Shown: positions 1-9,429 of the stretch, piece after piece
How positions within the stretch are numbered: position 1 is the stretch's first letter
Layout: the number at the start of each line of letters is the position of its first letter
Assembly (NCBI GenBank): GCA_964347035.1
Contig: CAYFXE010000007.1
Coordinates: 1-64,000, forward strand
Direction: 5' to 3'
Source of the DNA: CAYFXE01 sp964347035
GTDB taxonomy: Bacteria; Acidobacteriota; Aminicenantia; Aminicenantales; Aminicenantaceae
DNA: 64,000 nucleotides
Notes under the pieces: model-generated
What the model was told of the DNA's origin: nothing
What the model saw: the letters and a program-made list of their open reading frames with translations, nothing else
Database searches by the model: none
Program-made: the position numbers and the translations under genes

Positions 1-350
1 AAACCGTAGCTTAGCTAATCAATTGCTGTTGTCCAAATCCTTTGACGACACACAAGGTGATTATTCCATCCGCGTTTAGTCAATGGGGGGAATGTGTGTC
101 TTTGGAGCAGGGCCGAGTGAAGCGCCCTGTGCTCTGGCTTCACCTCGATGTCAATCCATGGCCCAACCGGTTCACGTCCTGGAATAGACATATCACACGC
201 AAAACGGCGAGGTCAAATGCCTAAATCGCGGGAAGATTTTTCAGTACGTAAAAAGTAGATTGGCTATACTTGCTCAACTCTATGGAAATACAGGCGTTTG
301 AAGTTGGCGTTTAAAGTGTGATAAATTTTTTCAGGAAAGAAGACACAATT
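1..350. other. Leading intergenic region
   Basis: I see no convincing gene here. A 60-codon open frame at 42-224 has no ribosome site and no recognisable protein character. A weak AGGA at 333-336 lies 14 bases before the ATG at 351. Whatever lies left of position 1, possibly the substrate sulfatase of the next gene, is outside the window. Confidence 0.5.
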
Positions 351-1610
351 ATGGCCGAAGCTTCGCACGAATTTCAGGTATTCGTCAAGCCAATTGGCTC
401 CATCTGTAACCTGGACTGTCACTACTGTTACTACCTTAAGAAGGAACAGCTTTATCCGAAGGGCGAGTCGTTCCGGATGCCCGACGACATCCTGGAAGAG
501 TACATCGTCCAGCACATCGAGGCATCCCCGGAGCCGGTGATCAGCTTTTCCTGGCATGGTGGGGAACCGACCGTCCTGGGGCTTGACTACTTTCGCAAGA
601 TTGTGGCTCTTCAGAGCAAGCATCAGCCTCCGAACCGGCGGATCGCCAACGGGATGCAGACCAACGGAACCCTCCTGGATGATGAGTGGTGCCGCTTTCT
701 AGCCGGAGAGGGCTTTGTTATCGGTCTTAGCCTCGACGGTCCGCCAGAAATGCATAACCGGTACCGCGTTACCAAGGACCAAAAGCCCACTTTCGAACAA
801 ACGATGCGTGGGTACGAACTCTTACAGCAGCACCAAATCTACTGCGATATCCTGTGTGTGGTGAATGACCATAATGTCCAGAATCCCACCGAGGTCTACC
901 GGTTCTTCAAGAGAATCAACGCTCATTACCTAACCTTTCTGCCCATGGTCGAACCTCAGCCAGACGTCGAAGGCGGTGTCAGCCCAATCACAGTTTCCGC
1001 GAAAGCTTGGGGTGAATTTCTCTGCACCATATTCGACGAGTGGATAAACCAGGATATCGGGCGGATCAAAGTGCAGATCTTCGAGGAGGCAGCCCGAACA
1101 GCCTTCAGGCAGGAGCATTCCCTGTGCATCTTTCGGCCGATTTGCGGCGATGTTCCCGTCATCGAACACAACGGAGATTTCTTTTCCTGCGACCATTTCG
1201 TTGATACCGAACATCACCTGGGAAATATCCGGGAAACGCCACTGGTAAACATGCTAGAAAGTCCAGAGCAAAGAGCCTTCGGGCAGGCCAAATTGAAGAC
1301 TTTACCACGTTACTGTCAGGAATGTGAGGTCAGAGCTATGTGCAATGGCGAGTGTCCGAAGAACCGCTTTATCCGGACACCCGACGGTGAGGAGGGACTT
1401 AACTTCCTGTGTGCAGGTTATAAGCGCTTTTTTACCTACTGCCAGCCTTGGGTTGCAGAGGTGGCCGATCAATGGTATCGACAGACGTCAAAACAACAAA
1501 TGAAACCCGTTCAGCCCACGGAAGCGCGGGCAAGTCTCAAAGTGGGCCGGAATGATCCATGCCCGTGCGGCAGTGGTTTGAAATACAAGAAATGTTGTTT
1601 GAATAGGTGA
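351..1610 (+). CDS. Anaerobic sulfatase-maturating enzyme (radical SAM/SPASM) with SEC-C tail
   Basis: Radical SAM enzyme of the anSME/AslB family. These oxidise a Cys or Ser of a sulfatase to formylglycine without oxygen. The N-terminus carries the 4Fe-4S/SAM motif CNLDCHYC. The C-terminal half has the SPASM cysteines (CGD, SCDHF, CQECEVRAMCNGECPKNRF), which bind two auxiliary clusters. About 420 residues is normal for the family. The last 20 or so residues add a SEC-C zinc motif (GRNDPCPCGSGLKYKKCC), seen on SecA and on some maturases. I prefer ATG 351 over the in-frame GTG at 318 because homologues begin close to the FQVFVKP stretch. No sulfatase is present in the window, so the substrate is unseen. 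Confidence 0.88.
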   Translation: MAEASHEFQVFVKPIGSICNLDCHYCYYLKKEQLYPKGESFRMPDDILEEYIVQHIEASPEPVISFSWHGGEPTVLGLDYFRKIVALQSKHQPPNRRIANGMQTNGTLLDDEWCRFLAGEGFVIGLSLDGPPEMHNRYRVTKDQKPTFEQTMRGYELLQQHQIYCDILCVVNDHNVQNPTEVYRFFKRINAHYLTFLPMVEPQPDVEGGVSPITVSAKAWGEFLCTIFDEWINQDIGRIKVQIFEEAARTAFRQEHSLCIFRPICGDVPVIEHNGDFFSCDHFVDTEHHLGNIRETPLVNMLESPEQRAFGQAKLKTLPRYCQECEVRAMCNGECPKNRFIRTPDGEEGLNFLCAGYKRFFTYCQPWVAEVADQWYRQTSKQQMKPVQPTEARASLKVGRNDPCPCGSGLKYKKCCLNR

Positions 1611-1643
1611 AAGACAGTCAGTCGTCAAGGCTACGAGACGCCG

Positions 1644-2504
1644 TTAGGTCTTGAGTTTCTCATTAAAAAACTCGATCGTCCGCTTCCAGGCAAGCTGGGC
1701 CGCTTCCTCATGATACCGCTCAACGCTTGTGTCGTTAAAAAACGCGTGTCTGGCGTCTTTATACATATATTTCCTGTATTCTATGGAGGCTTTCTTAAGA
1801 GCTGCTTCGAAGGCTTCTATACCCGCATTGATTCGAGTATCGAGTTCAGCATAATGGAGGAGTAATGAAGCTTTTATTTTAGGGACATATTCGGAGGCTG
1901 GCTGCCGGCCGTAGAAGGGAACCGCAGCTTTTAAATCCGGGGAATGAACGGCCACTTGGTTTGTCATTCCTCCCCCCCAACAGAAGCCCATGCATCCGAC
2001 CTTGCCTGTCGATTGAGGATGGGTTTTCAAGTACTCGACTGCAGCCACGAAATTCTTGACTGTCGCTTGACTGTCAAGCTCTCTCATCTTCGATCGAGCC
2101 TCGCTCGAATCCTCCGGAGTTCCCCCGAGAGGTGATAAGGCATCAGGGGCTATGGCCAAAAATCCCTCCAAGGCAACACGCCTGGCCACGTCTTCGGTGT
2201 GGGGATTGAGACCTCTGTTTTCGTGGATGACGATCACACCAGGAAGCTTTTCTTCTCCTTTGGGCCGGGCATAATGGGCGCGCATATCGCCCGTTTCACC
2301 CGGGTATGTGATGTATTCCACCTGGAGGCGGGGATCATCCTTCGGAACAAATTCGGCTAACACATGGGTTTTTTCGACTATAGGCAAAAGCGTGACAGCA
2401 GCAGCCGTCCCCCCAACGAGTACAGCCAACCTCTTAAGGAATTCACGACGATCGATTAATCCTTTGGAGTATTCATCGTATAAGTCTTTGATTTTTTGAT
2501 CCAT
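1644..2504 (-). CDS. Tat-exported dienelactone hydrolase family protein
   Basis: Alpha/beta hydrolase of the dienelactone hydrolase (carboxymethylenebutenolidase) family, 286 residues. The N-terminus has a twin-arginine motif (DRREFLKR) and a hydrophobic stretch, so export in folded form is likely. The nucleophile elbow is GFCWGGG, with the cysteine nucleophile typical of the family. A C-terminal ARHAFFN supplies the catalytic His, and an Asp lies in the YAELDTRIN segment. Substrates of exported members are usually unknown, so no pathway is assigned. It converges with the maturase, leaving a 33-base gap, and stands alone on the minus strand. Confidence 0.85.
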   Translation of the reverse strand: MDQKIKDLYDEYSKGLIDRREFLKRLAVLVGGTAAAVTLLPIVEKTHVLAEFVPKDDPRLQVEYITYPGETGDMRAHYARPKGEEKLPGVIVIHENRGLNPHTEDVARRVALEGFLAIAPDALSPLGGTPEDSSEARSKMRELDSQATVKNFVAAVEYLKTHPQSTGKVGCMGFCWGGGMTNQVAVHSPDLKAAVPFYGRQPASEYVPKIKASLLLHYAELDTRINAGIEAFEAALKKASIEYRKYMYKDARHAFFNDTSVERYHEEAAQLAWKRTIEFFNEKLKT

Positions 2505-2569
2505 TATCCTTGCTCCTTTCTTAAAATCCCTGGCTATCTAGCTCACCTTGAAGAGGAAATCGCTTCGCG

Positions 2570-2628
2570 TTCCCCCTTCCAACGATCAGTTCCCCGGGGC
2601 GACCCGCAGGGCATATCAACCGATCGTT
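2570..2628. repeat. Dispersed palindromic repeat, copy 1
   Basis: It begins CCCCCTTCCAACGATCAGTT and ends ATATCAACCGATCGTT. The outer parts pair (AACGATCAGTT against AACCGATCGTT, one mismatch) into a hairpin. A second copy with the same ends lies at 22378-22434. It may act as a transcription terminator or a REP-like element. No gene is supported at 2521-2901; a 181-codon minus frame there is built of repeats and antisense cupin sequence. Confidence 0.7.
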
Positions 2629-2770
2629 AAATGTATTTGATTTTAGGCGCTTTGTCATTCGATGTATAACAAATACGTCCTTGAGTGTCAACGACCAGGA
2701 TAGCGTTATAAGGCAACTATCAAGAAAATGTTTATTGTCCCGATTGAAGCAAGAGAGAAAGCACGATATA

Positions 2771-2870
2771 CTTGTGGAGCTTTGTGCTTGTTCCCGCGGA
2801 GCTTGTGCCTGCGGAAGCAGGTAGCGGGAATCCAGTAAGAAAAATAGAACTGTCACCTTTTTTATTTGTT
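2771..2870. repeat. GTCATTCC/GGAATCCAG-type repeat with GTCNCC tail
   Basis: It contains GCTTGTGCCTGCGGAAGCAG followed by GTAGCGGGAATCCAG, then an AT-rich AAAATAGAACTGTCACC tail. The same module recurs at 9314-9425, 58170-58348 and 62507-62600. The tail runs almost into the cupin ribosome site. Confidence 0.7.
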
Positions 2871-2901
2871 TAAGAATCAACAATCCGAAAGGAGTCAGAC
2901 A

Positions 2902-3261
2902 ATGGGTAAAGTCAATATCCACCAAAAGCTGAGACTTTTCGATGAACACTGGAATCCTAAAATTGTTGGCGAGCTTAACGGACAATACGTGAAACTCGTC
3001 AAAATAAAGGGGGAGTTTGTCTGGCACAAACATAATGATGAGGATGAGCTTTTTATGGTTATACAAGGCTCGATGACAATTAAATTAAGAGATCGAGATA
3101 TCCAGCTTAATGAAGGAGAATTTTCAATTGTTCTAAGAGGCATCGAGCATAAGCCGATCGCTGAAGAAGAAGCTCATATTCTGATGTTTGAGCCGAAAAC
3201 CACTCTGAACACAGGTGATGCGGAGAGCGAATTCACAGTCGAAAAACTGGAGTGGATTTAA
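2902..3261 (+). CDS. Small cupin-domain protein
   Basis: Single-domain cupin of 119 residues. The metal-binding first motif is visible (WHKHNDEDELFMVIQG, His-His-Glu), followed by a G-x-x-x-x-P-like loop and the second-motif His in GIEHKPIAEE. Such proteins bind a divalent metal and act as small isomerases, dioxygenases or sensors; the substrate cannot be read from sequence. ATG 2902 is chosen because AAAGGAG lies 9 bases upstream; an upstream in-frame start at 2866 would be inside repeat DNA. The crotonase gene follows after 15 bases, so the two are probably co-transcribed. Confidence 0.85.
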   Translation: MGKVNIHQKLRLFDEHWNPKIVGELNGQYVKLVKIKGEFVWHKHNDEDELFMVIQGSMTIKLRDRDIQLNEGEFSIVLRGIEHKPIAEEEAHILMFEPKTTLNTGDAESEFTVEKLEWI

Positions 3262-3276
3262 CAAATGGAGGACGTC

Positions 3277-4029
3277 ATGAATTTTGCTTCTGTTTCAAAA
3301 GATAACGGATTGGCCACTATCACTTTAAGTCGAGGAAAGGTCAATGCCTTAAACGAGCCTATGGTAGAGCAAATCAACAGCTGTTTTGACGACTTAGAAC
3401 AGGATAGCGCCGTCAAGGCAATAATCCTAACTGGTCAGGGAAAATTCTTCTCCTTCGGGTTTGATATTCCTGAATTCCTAGGCTATTCCAAAGAATCTTT
3501 CCTAAGATATTTAACAAAATTCACTTCACTTTACTCGCGTATGTTTCTTTATCCAAAACCAATTATCGCAGCCCTCAATGGACACACCATAGCCGGAGGT
3601 TGCATGCTTGCCCTTGCCTGCGACTATAGAATCATGGTGACTGAAAAAGCAAAAATCTCATTAAATGAAATTAATTTTGGTTCCTCTGTATTCGCCGGAT
3701 GTGTCGAAATGTTAAGATACTGTGTCGGCTCAAAGAATGCAGAGAAAGTGCTTTTTAGCGGTGCAATGTATTCTGCGGAAGTAGCTTCGGAGCTGAAGCT
3801 TGTTGATCAAACAACGTCTTATGAGAACCTGAAACAGGAAGCCATAAGAGTAGCCAAAGATTTCGCAGCTAAAGATCATGCCGCTTTCAGAAGCATGAAA
3901 GGTCTTTTGAGAAAGCAGATAGCAGCAGAAATGACTAGAAGAGAAAAGGATTCTATCTCGGAATTTACTGAAATCTGGTACTCTGAAAATACTTGGAAAA
4001 ACCTAAAAGAAATAAAGATATATGCCTAG
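3277..4029 (+). CDS. Enoyl-CoA hydratase/isomerase (crotonase) family protein
   Basis: Crotonase fold protein of 250 residues acting on acyl-CoA thioesters. The two oxyanion-hole segments are visible: KFFSFGFDIPEF (normally A-F-x-A-G-x-D) and ALNGHTIAGGCMLALACDYR. The second catalytic region reads LNEINFGSSVFAGCVEMLR. It lacks the usual hydratase glutamate context, so an isomerase or a specialised role is more likely than classical beta-oxidation hydratase. The start is ATG 3277 with GGAGGAC just upstream. An ATG at 3265 would overlap that ribosome site and is less likely. It is the second gene of a pair with the cupin, and no other fatty-acid genes are near. Confidence 0.82.
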   Translation: MNFASVSKDNGLATITLSRGKVNALNEPMVEQINSCFDDLEQDSAVKAIILTGQGKFFSFGFDIPEFLGYSKESFLRYLTKFTSLYSRMFLYPKPIIAALNGHTIAGGCMLALACDYRIMVTEKAKISLNEINFGSSVFAGCVEMLRYCVGSKNAEKVLFSGAMYSAEVASELKLVDQTTSYENLKQEAIRVAKDFAAKDHAAFRSMKGLLRKQIAAEMTRREKDSISEFTEIWYSENTWKNLKEIKIYA

Positions 4030-4072
4030 TTTTGTGGTTGAAATATTGGTATCAGGATCAAATAGACTAAAC

Positions 4073-6184
4073 TTACAACTTGTTCGAATCTGGATTTATC
4101 CTTTTTTCAAGGTCCATGGGTAAAACTACGGTGAACGTTGTCCCCTTACCTACTTCGCTCTTGACCAGAATTTCTCCCTGGTGATCCTGGATGATTTGAT
4201 AGCAGATAGACAATCCCAATCCAGTGCCGACACCGACTCCTCTTGTTGTAAATCCTGGATCAAAGATTTTGCTAAGGTTTTCTTCGGGAATCCCTTCGCC
4301 GCTGTCTCTTATTTCAATATATGCTTTATTGTCTCTGGTATAAGTGGAGATTGTGATTTCTCCTTTACCTTTTATGGCCTGTTTGGCGTTGATAAGAATA
4401 TTTAAAAACACCTGATTCAGACGCCCGGGAAAACATGAGATCTTCGGGACTTCGCCGTAATTCCTGATAACGGTAATATTATGTTTTAACTCATGATGAA
4501 CTATAGTCAGCGTATCTTCCAAGCCTTCATGGATATCCGCATCCTTCAATTCCGCTTCATCGAGCCGAGCAAAGCTTCGCAACCTTCTCACGATATCGAC
4601 AACACGATCCGTCCCGGCTTGGATAACTTTATTTGCATCCTCGACGATTTTTAGCGACTCGTCAATTTTCTTGTATTCCTTATGTGTTTCCTTAAGCCTT
4701 TCCTCGAGTTCCATTTTAAGATTCTCAACCGCCTTCATCAGAGTACTATGCATGCTGTTAATAGCTCCAACCGGGGTATTAATTTCATGCGCCACACCCG
4801 CAACAAGGCTTCCAAGCGACGCCATCTTGCTGGACTGGACCAATTGGGCCTGTTTCTCCTGCACTTCTCTTGTGCGCTCTTCCACTTTCTGCTCTAAGGT
4901 TTGGCTGTACTCTTCTAATTGGACTTTGGCCGCCTCTAGCTTTCGAGTTTTTTCTTCGAGCTCCTTCGAATAGATCTGCAGCCGGATCCGGTTCTCACTA
5001 AACCGATGTAACAGCAAGTAACCAAGCAAAAGAACAAATCCGAAGGTTCCCCAGTGCATCAAGGCAAATTCACTCCCCCTCAAAATATCATGCACTGCAA
5101 ACAGAGAAAAAAAGGCGACACCGGCTGTAAATATTCGGGCTTCAAAGCTCCCTTTTATGGAGGCATGTATACTCGTTGTCACAATGATGAGTATCGCCAC
5201 GATCCATAAATATTGAAGAAAAAAATACCAGCGCGGCAGGGACATTATTTTCAGGACTTCTAAAACAAGGGCGACAACCGCTATGACCACATGAATCTGC
5301 CACAACCGCCGGATGATAGATTTATACCCCGCGCCGATGACTTGATCGACAAAAAGAATAAGTCCAATGGGAAAGATGAAGAATGAAACGAACAGCGAAT
5401 AGAACCAGAACTTGGGCGCCTGGACCAACAGCAACGTCGCAGGGTGAGATGCGATGAATGCCAAGCCGATGAAGGTTGTGAACAATCCGAAACCTAAAGC
5501 AGCATATGTTTTGTGGGCTCCGCGTTCGAACAGGGTTGTAAGCGAAAACAACCCGATGAAAATGAAAAAACCACCAAGGATAAGGTAAATCAATCCCCTA
5601 TGAATAGTCCACACAAGCAATGATTCACTGGTCCCCACCAACACAGGTCTTTCTAGGCCATGGTATCCAGGTGAGTCAGTATAAGTCCTGATGAAAAGGG
5701 TTTTTCCTTGAAAATCACCCGGTAAGGAGAACCGGACAGGGATAAACGAAGAAAATCGATTGGCAAAATCTGGCTTAAAATCGCCAGACGAATAGATCAA
5801 GGATCTATCCAGATAAACATGACAGAGCAAATACACACGAGGAATCAGGACCGTGGGGGCTTCCCATTTTCCCTCTGGCAGCCTAGCCCTAAGCCAGAGA
5901 ATTCTTCTTCCTTCGTGTCCGGGAAGCCGGGCTGTGGCTTTGGTCGACTTCCAATCTGGGGAGTCAAGTTCCTGATAGGTCCAAAAGGGCACCCCTGCTT
6001 CATCGACCGGTGAATCCCCCCATCGGTACTGCCATCCTTCTGTAATTTTTACTGGAGGAGAGTCAAATTCCTCCAGAGGCTGGGCATGAATACCAGGCGT
6101 ACTCATAAAAAACAGGGCAATAGTAAACAGTATGAGGCCGTATTGGATCCTTTTAACTCCGTTTATCCAGACCAGGCAGATCAT
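4073..6184 (-). CDS. Membrane sensor histidine kinase with 7TM-DISM-like input
   Basis: The 703-residue kinase has a signal peptide ending near IHAQ, then an extracellular beta-rich domain to about residue 195 like the 7TMR-DISM extracellular module (sugar-binding-like, GWQYRWGD, RTYTDSPGYHG). About seven membrane helices follow to residue 395, then a coiled coil (400-445), a HisKA domain with phospho-acceptor His near 465 (VAGVAHEINTPVGAI), and a HATPase with N, G1 (DSGEGIPEENL) and G2 (GVGTGLGLSI) boxes. AAGAGGG precedes ATG 6184. No response regulator adjoins it, so it is an orphan in this window. Its catalytic core closely resembles the kinase at 27462-28961. Confidence 0.9.
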   Translation of the reverse strand: MICLVWINGVKRIQYGLILFTIALFFMSTPGIHAQPLEEFDSPPVKITEGWQYRWGDSPVDEAGVPFWTYQELDSPDWKSTKATARLPGHEGRRILWLRARLPEGKWEAPTVLIPRVYLLCHVYLDRSLIYSSGDFKPDFANRFSSFIPVRFSLPGDFQGKTLFIRTYTDSPGYHGLERPVLVGTSESLLVWTIHRGLIYLILGGFFIFIGLFSLTTLFERGAHKTYAALGFGLFTTFIGLAFIASHPATLLLVQAPKFWFYSLFVSFFIFPIGLILFVDQVIGAGYKSIIRRLWQIHVVIAVVALVLEVLKIMSLPRWYFFLQYLWIVAILIIVTTSIHASIKGSFEARIFTAGVAFFSLFAVHDILRGSEFALMHWGTFGFVLLLGYLLLHRFSENRIRLQIYSKELEEKTRKLEAAKVQLEEYSQTLEQKVEERTREVQEKQAQLVQSSKMASLGSLVAGVAHEINTPVGAINSMHSTLMKAVENLKMELEERLKETHKEYKKIDESLKIVEDANKVIQAGTDRVVDIVRRLRSFARLDEAELKDADIHEGLEDTLTIVHHELKHNITVIRNYGEVPKISCFPGRLNQVFLNILINAKQAIKGKGEITISTYTRDNKAYIEIRDSGEGIPEENLSKIFDPGFTTRGVGVGTGLGLSICYQIIQDHQGEILVKSEVGKGTTFTVVLPMDLEKRINPDSNKL

Positions 6185-6312
6185 GAAATCCCTCTTAAAT
6201 TAAAACTAATAACCAAAACTCAGGATTAAATGCGAGAAATATTCTTGACTCGATAACACCTATAATTTCTGAAAATTCAATATAAACCAGCGTTTAACTG
6301 GACAGGCATAAT

Positions 6313-7181
6313 TTAGGATTCGGCTCTTATACATATATCACAGGGAAAAAGTGATATCAATGTGGAAGGATCAGATGTAAATCCCCCATGATTCCTATCC
6401 TGCATGGTTATCAACCGATTTGTTATACCAGCCTTGTCCAGTCGTTCGTGGAGATCAACAGCCTGATTGTATGGAACAACCCTATCTCTGGTTCCATGAA
6501 AAGTTAAAACAGGAGGGCTTTCTGGAGTGATGTGGTTTACAGGAGAATATTGTTTTGAGATCCTCGGGATGAGACTCTCATCTCCGATCCATCGCCGAGC
6601 GTAGTTGAGGTCAGACGGAAATATCCTTAAGTAAGACTCAAGAGCAGCAATATCTGTAATACCAAACCAGTTGACAACAGCCCGAATCTTAATTCTGTCT
6701 CCGACGAAGCAGGGATGGCTACCCGGGATACTATTAAGAAAGGCTGATATCAGAGCCAGATGACCACCAGCCGAGATACCGGTTAAAACAATGGCCTCTA
6801 TATCAAACTTGTATTCCTCGGCATTTTGACTCACCTAGCGCAGGATACACATCACATCGTCCACCGCTTGAGGAGCTGTGTTGTCTCCTAACCGGTAGTT
6901 CGCGTTCACGACGTGCCAGCCTTGCTCCAGATAAGGGAGGAAATACATCACTTCTTTTTCCTTGTCCTGTTCCAGCCAGGCACCGCCGTGGATGTGGATT
7001 ACGGTCGGTTTCGGTTTTTCGGGAAGAACGAACCAATTCGGTTCCCCGGTTTGACCTCTTTTTCGTGAGAAGACCAATCGCAAGAAGAAATAGTCCCCAT
7101 GATTATGAGTCCCGTGATGGACACCAAAAATAATGCCCAAATTTTTGAGTATCTCTGGGGGATTGGGAGCCTCTTTTTCAT
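6313..7181 (-). pseudogene. Lipoprotein alpha/beta hydrolase (esterase) broken by frameshift and amber stop
   Basis: The pieces of one esterase are spread over two frames. The N-terminus from ATG 7181 reads as a lipoprotein signal (MKKRLP, hydrophobic core, TISSC lipobox) with AAGG 8 bases upstream. Near 7020-7045 the reading must shift to the frame carrying PTVIHIHGGAWLEQ, the HGG oxyanion motif. At 6835-6837 that frame meets TAG between ILR and VSQNAEEYKFD; relatives have Trp here, so TGG to TAG is likely. Beyond it lie the nucleophile GISAGGH, the Asp loop GTRDRVVP and the His segment RNHGG. All catalytic parts survive, so decay is recent or these are sequence errors. The span ends at TGA/TAG near 6313. 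Confidence 0.75.
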
Positions 7182-7328
7182 AAGCCCAACCTTGTTGTCT
7201 TCCAAAATAGGGGTAAGCCAAGACAAAGTCAAGAGATTGATTCTGGCTAAACCGAAAATGTCGGAAGTGAGGTATCCAGTGAAAAATATTGATAGGCTCG
7301 AATTATCTAAACTCGCGTGATGCTAAAT

Positions 7329-9119
7329 TCACTCCGTTGCCGACTTATCATACACGATTTTTCCGCCCACGATGGTGTATAACACCTCAGTCTTCGGGAT
7401 CTCTTTAGGATCGATGGCGAAAAGATTCTTGGAGAGGACGACCATATCGGCCATTTTACCTACCTCAAGAGTCCCCTTTATATCCTCCTCGAAAGAAGCA
7501 TATGCCGGGCCATATGTGTAATATTTAATCGCTTCGTACATCGTCAGCCTCTGTTCCGGATAATACCGAGCCACTAATTCCTGCAGATTATACATCGGGT
7601 TTAAAGGTGACACTGGCCAATCCGTTCCCCAAGCCAGCATAGCGCCGTTATGGAGGAGGGTTTTGTACATATCGACCCGCCTGGCCCTCTCCACTCCGAG
7701 TCTCACCCTCTTGTACATCTCATTTCCGGTTATGGTCGGTTGCATGGAGGCGATAACTTCCAATTCCTTGAATCTTTTTGTATCGGCCAGGATGTTTACG
7801 GTGTTGTGCTCGACCCGGTGGTGTAATCCTTTTTTACCANNNNNNNNNNACTCTTCAGGAAGGTTGAAATAGCCGAACTCGGGTAGAGAAAAAAGCATCA
7901 GATCTTGGGATAGTTTGCTCAGTGTCAACATCACCTGTTCGATCGCATCCAGGACCCAGTGAACTGCCTTATCCCCGATGGCGTGGACTCCGATCTGGTA
8001 CCTGTTCCGATGGGCTTTTTCGACCAGGGCGAAGAAATCTTCCTTTTTATACTGAGCCAGACCAGTATTCCCGGGTTCCTCAGCAAAAGGCTCGAACATC
8101 AGGGCAGAGCGAACGCCGATGGTCCCATCGATGTACATCTTCAGGAAACCTACCTTCACCATCTCGTCTCCCTGACCTTGTTTGATACCCTTCTCGATGT
8201 ACTCATCTATCCTACCTACAGGAAGCCAGGCATAGACTCTGAGAGTTAATTTCCCTTCGTCTTTGAGTTGTTTAAATATCTCGATTTCCTCCAAGTAAGA
8301 CCCTGTGTGGATACTCGTCAATCCTAATTTGGCAGCATGCTTCAACGCTCTTTCAATGTCCTTCTTGGGTTTTGGCTTATCACGAACCTTAAGAAGGCTC
8401 GAAGCTGCCTCTTTCAAGATTCCAGTGGGTTCTCCTGTCCTCGGGTTCTTGACAATCTCTCCTCCTTCAGGAACTTCCGTATCCTTAGTGATGCCTGATT
8501 TTTCCAATACAAGGCTGTTGACCCACACAGCATGCCCACCTCTGCGCCTTATCACGACGGGATTTTTGTGGGAAACCTCATCCAGGATGTCTTTATTCGG
8601 CCAGCCCAGTCCCTTGAAAAGAGCCTTATTGGGATATGATGCAAACCCAAACACTGGTTCTCCCTCAGAGATTTCGCCAATCCTGGCTGCAAGTCTTTTC
8701 TGGATATCCTCCACCGACTGGGCATCAGTCATGTCCAGCATGGTAAGCGAATGTCCCCCTGAGGAAAAATGGCAATGGGCATCGATAAAGCCCGGGATGA
8801 CCAGTTTCATCCTCGCATTCAGCACCCGGGTTGAGAGGCCGATGTAATTTTCTATGTCTTTGTTCGACCCCAAGGCGAGAATCTTTCCATCCTTTCCTGC
8901 TAGAGCTCGGACTTCTGGATTCTCTTCTGAAAACGTATAGATGAGACCGTTCTTGATGATCAAGTCCGCTGTTTCTTGTTCTGGGGAAAGGCTAGATAGA
9001 AATCCTAAAAATAGAATGCCTATAACAAGGAGTCCAATCTTAAAGGGGGACGTTCCCCAAAGTGCCGCCCTTTCGTACGACATAATAAGTTTGGTGATAA
9101 GGGAAAGCATCTGAGTCAT
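7329..9119 (-). CDS. Exported YtcJ-like amidohydrolase (amidohydrolase 3 family), crossed by an assembly gap
   Basis: Metal-dependent hydrolase of about 570-596 residues with an N-terminal membrane or signal segment (KIGLLVIGILFLGFL). Metal ligands are visible: the family HxH as DAHCHFSSGGH, HAIGD and HHRVEH in the middle, and GTDWPVSPLNPM near the end. The composite beta-sandwich regions (LIIKNGLIYTF, MADMVVLSKNLF) are intact. Family members hydrolyse amide or ester bonds in varied small molecules. A 10-N gap at 7840-7849 lies between HAIGD and HRVEH. The 26 residues just before it have no place in the family and are probably a contig-end artefact. The start is uncertain among several Met codons. 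Confidence 0.85.
   Translation of the reverse strand: MTQMLSLITKLIMSYERAALWGTSPFKIGLLVIGILFLGFLSSLSPEQETADLIIKNGLIYTFSEENPEVRALAGKDGKILALGSNKDIENYIGLSTRVLNARMKLVIPGFIDAHCHFSSGGHSLTMLDMTDAQSVEDIQKRLAARIGEISEGEPVFGFASYPNKALFKGLGWPNKDILDEVSHKNPVVIRRRGGHAVWVNSLVLEKSGITKDTEVPEGGEIVKNPRTGEPTGILKEAASSLLKVRDKPKPKKDIERALKHAAKLGLTSIHTGSYLEEIEIFKQLKDEGKLTLRVYAWLPVGRIDEYIEKGIKQGQGDEMVKVGFLKMYIDGTIGVRSALMFEPFAEEPGNTGLAQYKKEDFFALVEKAHRNRYQIGVHAIGDKAVHWVLDAIEQVMLTLSKLSQDLMLFSLPEFGYFNLPEEXXXXGKKGLHHRVEHNTVNILADTKRFKELEVIASMQPTITGNEMYKRVRLGVERARRVDMYKTLLHNGAMLAWGTDWPVSPLNPMYNLQELVARYYPEQRLTMYEAIKYYTYGPAYASFEEDIKGTLEVGKMADMVVLSKNLFAIDPKEIPKTEVLYTIVGGKIVYDKSATE
7840..7849. other. Assembly gap (10 N)
   Basis: Scaffold gap inside the amidohydrolase gene. 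The 79 bases at 7850-7928 code for residues out of keeping with the family and may be foreign contig-end sequence. Confidence 0.95.
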
Positions 9120-9313
9120 CCATCAAACCAAGTTATTTCTATTATATGTTTAATCTCCATCGTTATTCCTTGGGTCGTAGGAATCTTCATAGTCCATTTA
9201 ATTAGATATACGTCTTTTTATCATAATTAGGCGACTTATCTCAAAAATTACGGTTCCTGTGATCAGCCAAAATCCTTTCCAATAAAGAGGAAGGTCCTAT
9301 TTTTTCCCTTCTC

Positions 9314-9425
9314 GTCATTCCTGTGGAAGCAGGAATCCAGGCTTGTTTCCACGAAGCTTGTGCTTGCGTAGGCAGGTAGTGAGAATCTAGATAAAAATAG
9401 AACCGTCCCCTGTTTACCCTGTTTA
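9314..9425. repeat. GTCATTCC-type composite repeat between amidohydrolase and RND operon
   Basis: GTCATTCCTGTGGAAGCAGG and AATCCAG are followed by GAAGCTTGTGCTTGCGTAGG, CAGGTAGTGAGAATCTAG, then AAAAATAGAACCGTCCCC. It occupies most of the 310-base space 9120-9429 and abuts the stop codon of the RND permease at 9430. No gene is supported in this space. Confidence 0.7.
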
Positions 9426-9429
9426 TTTG

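Noticed and set aside
42..224. 60-codon plus-strand frame at the window start
   Set aside because: There is no ribosome site and no recognisable protein; composition is not convincing.
2521..3066. 181-codon minus-strand frame
   Set aside because: It is composed of repeat DNA and antisense cupin sequence, with no ribosome site.
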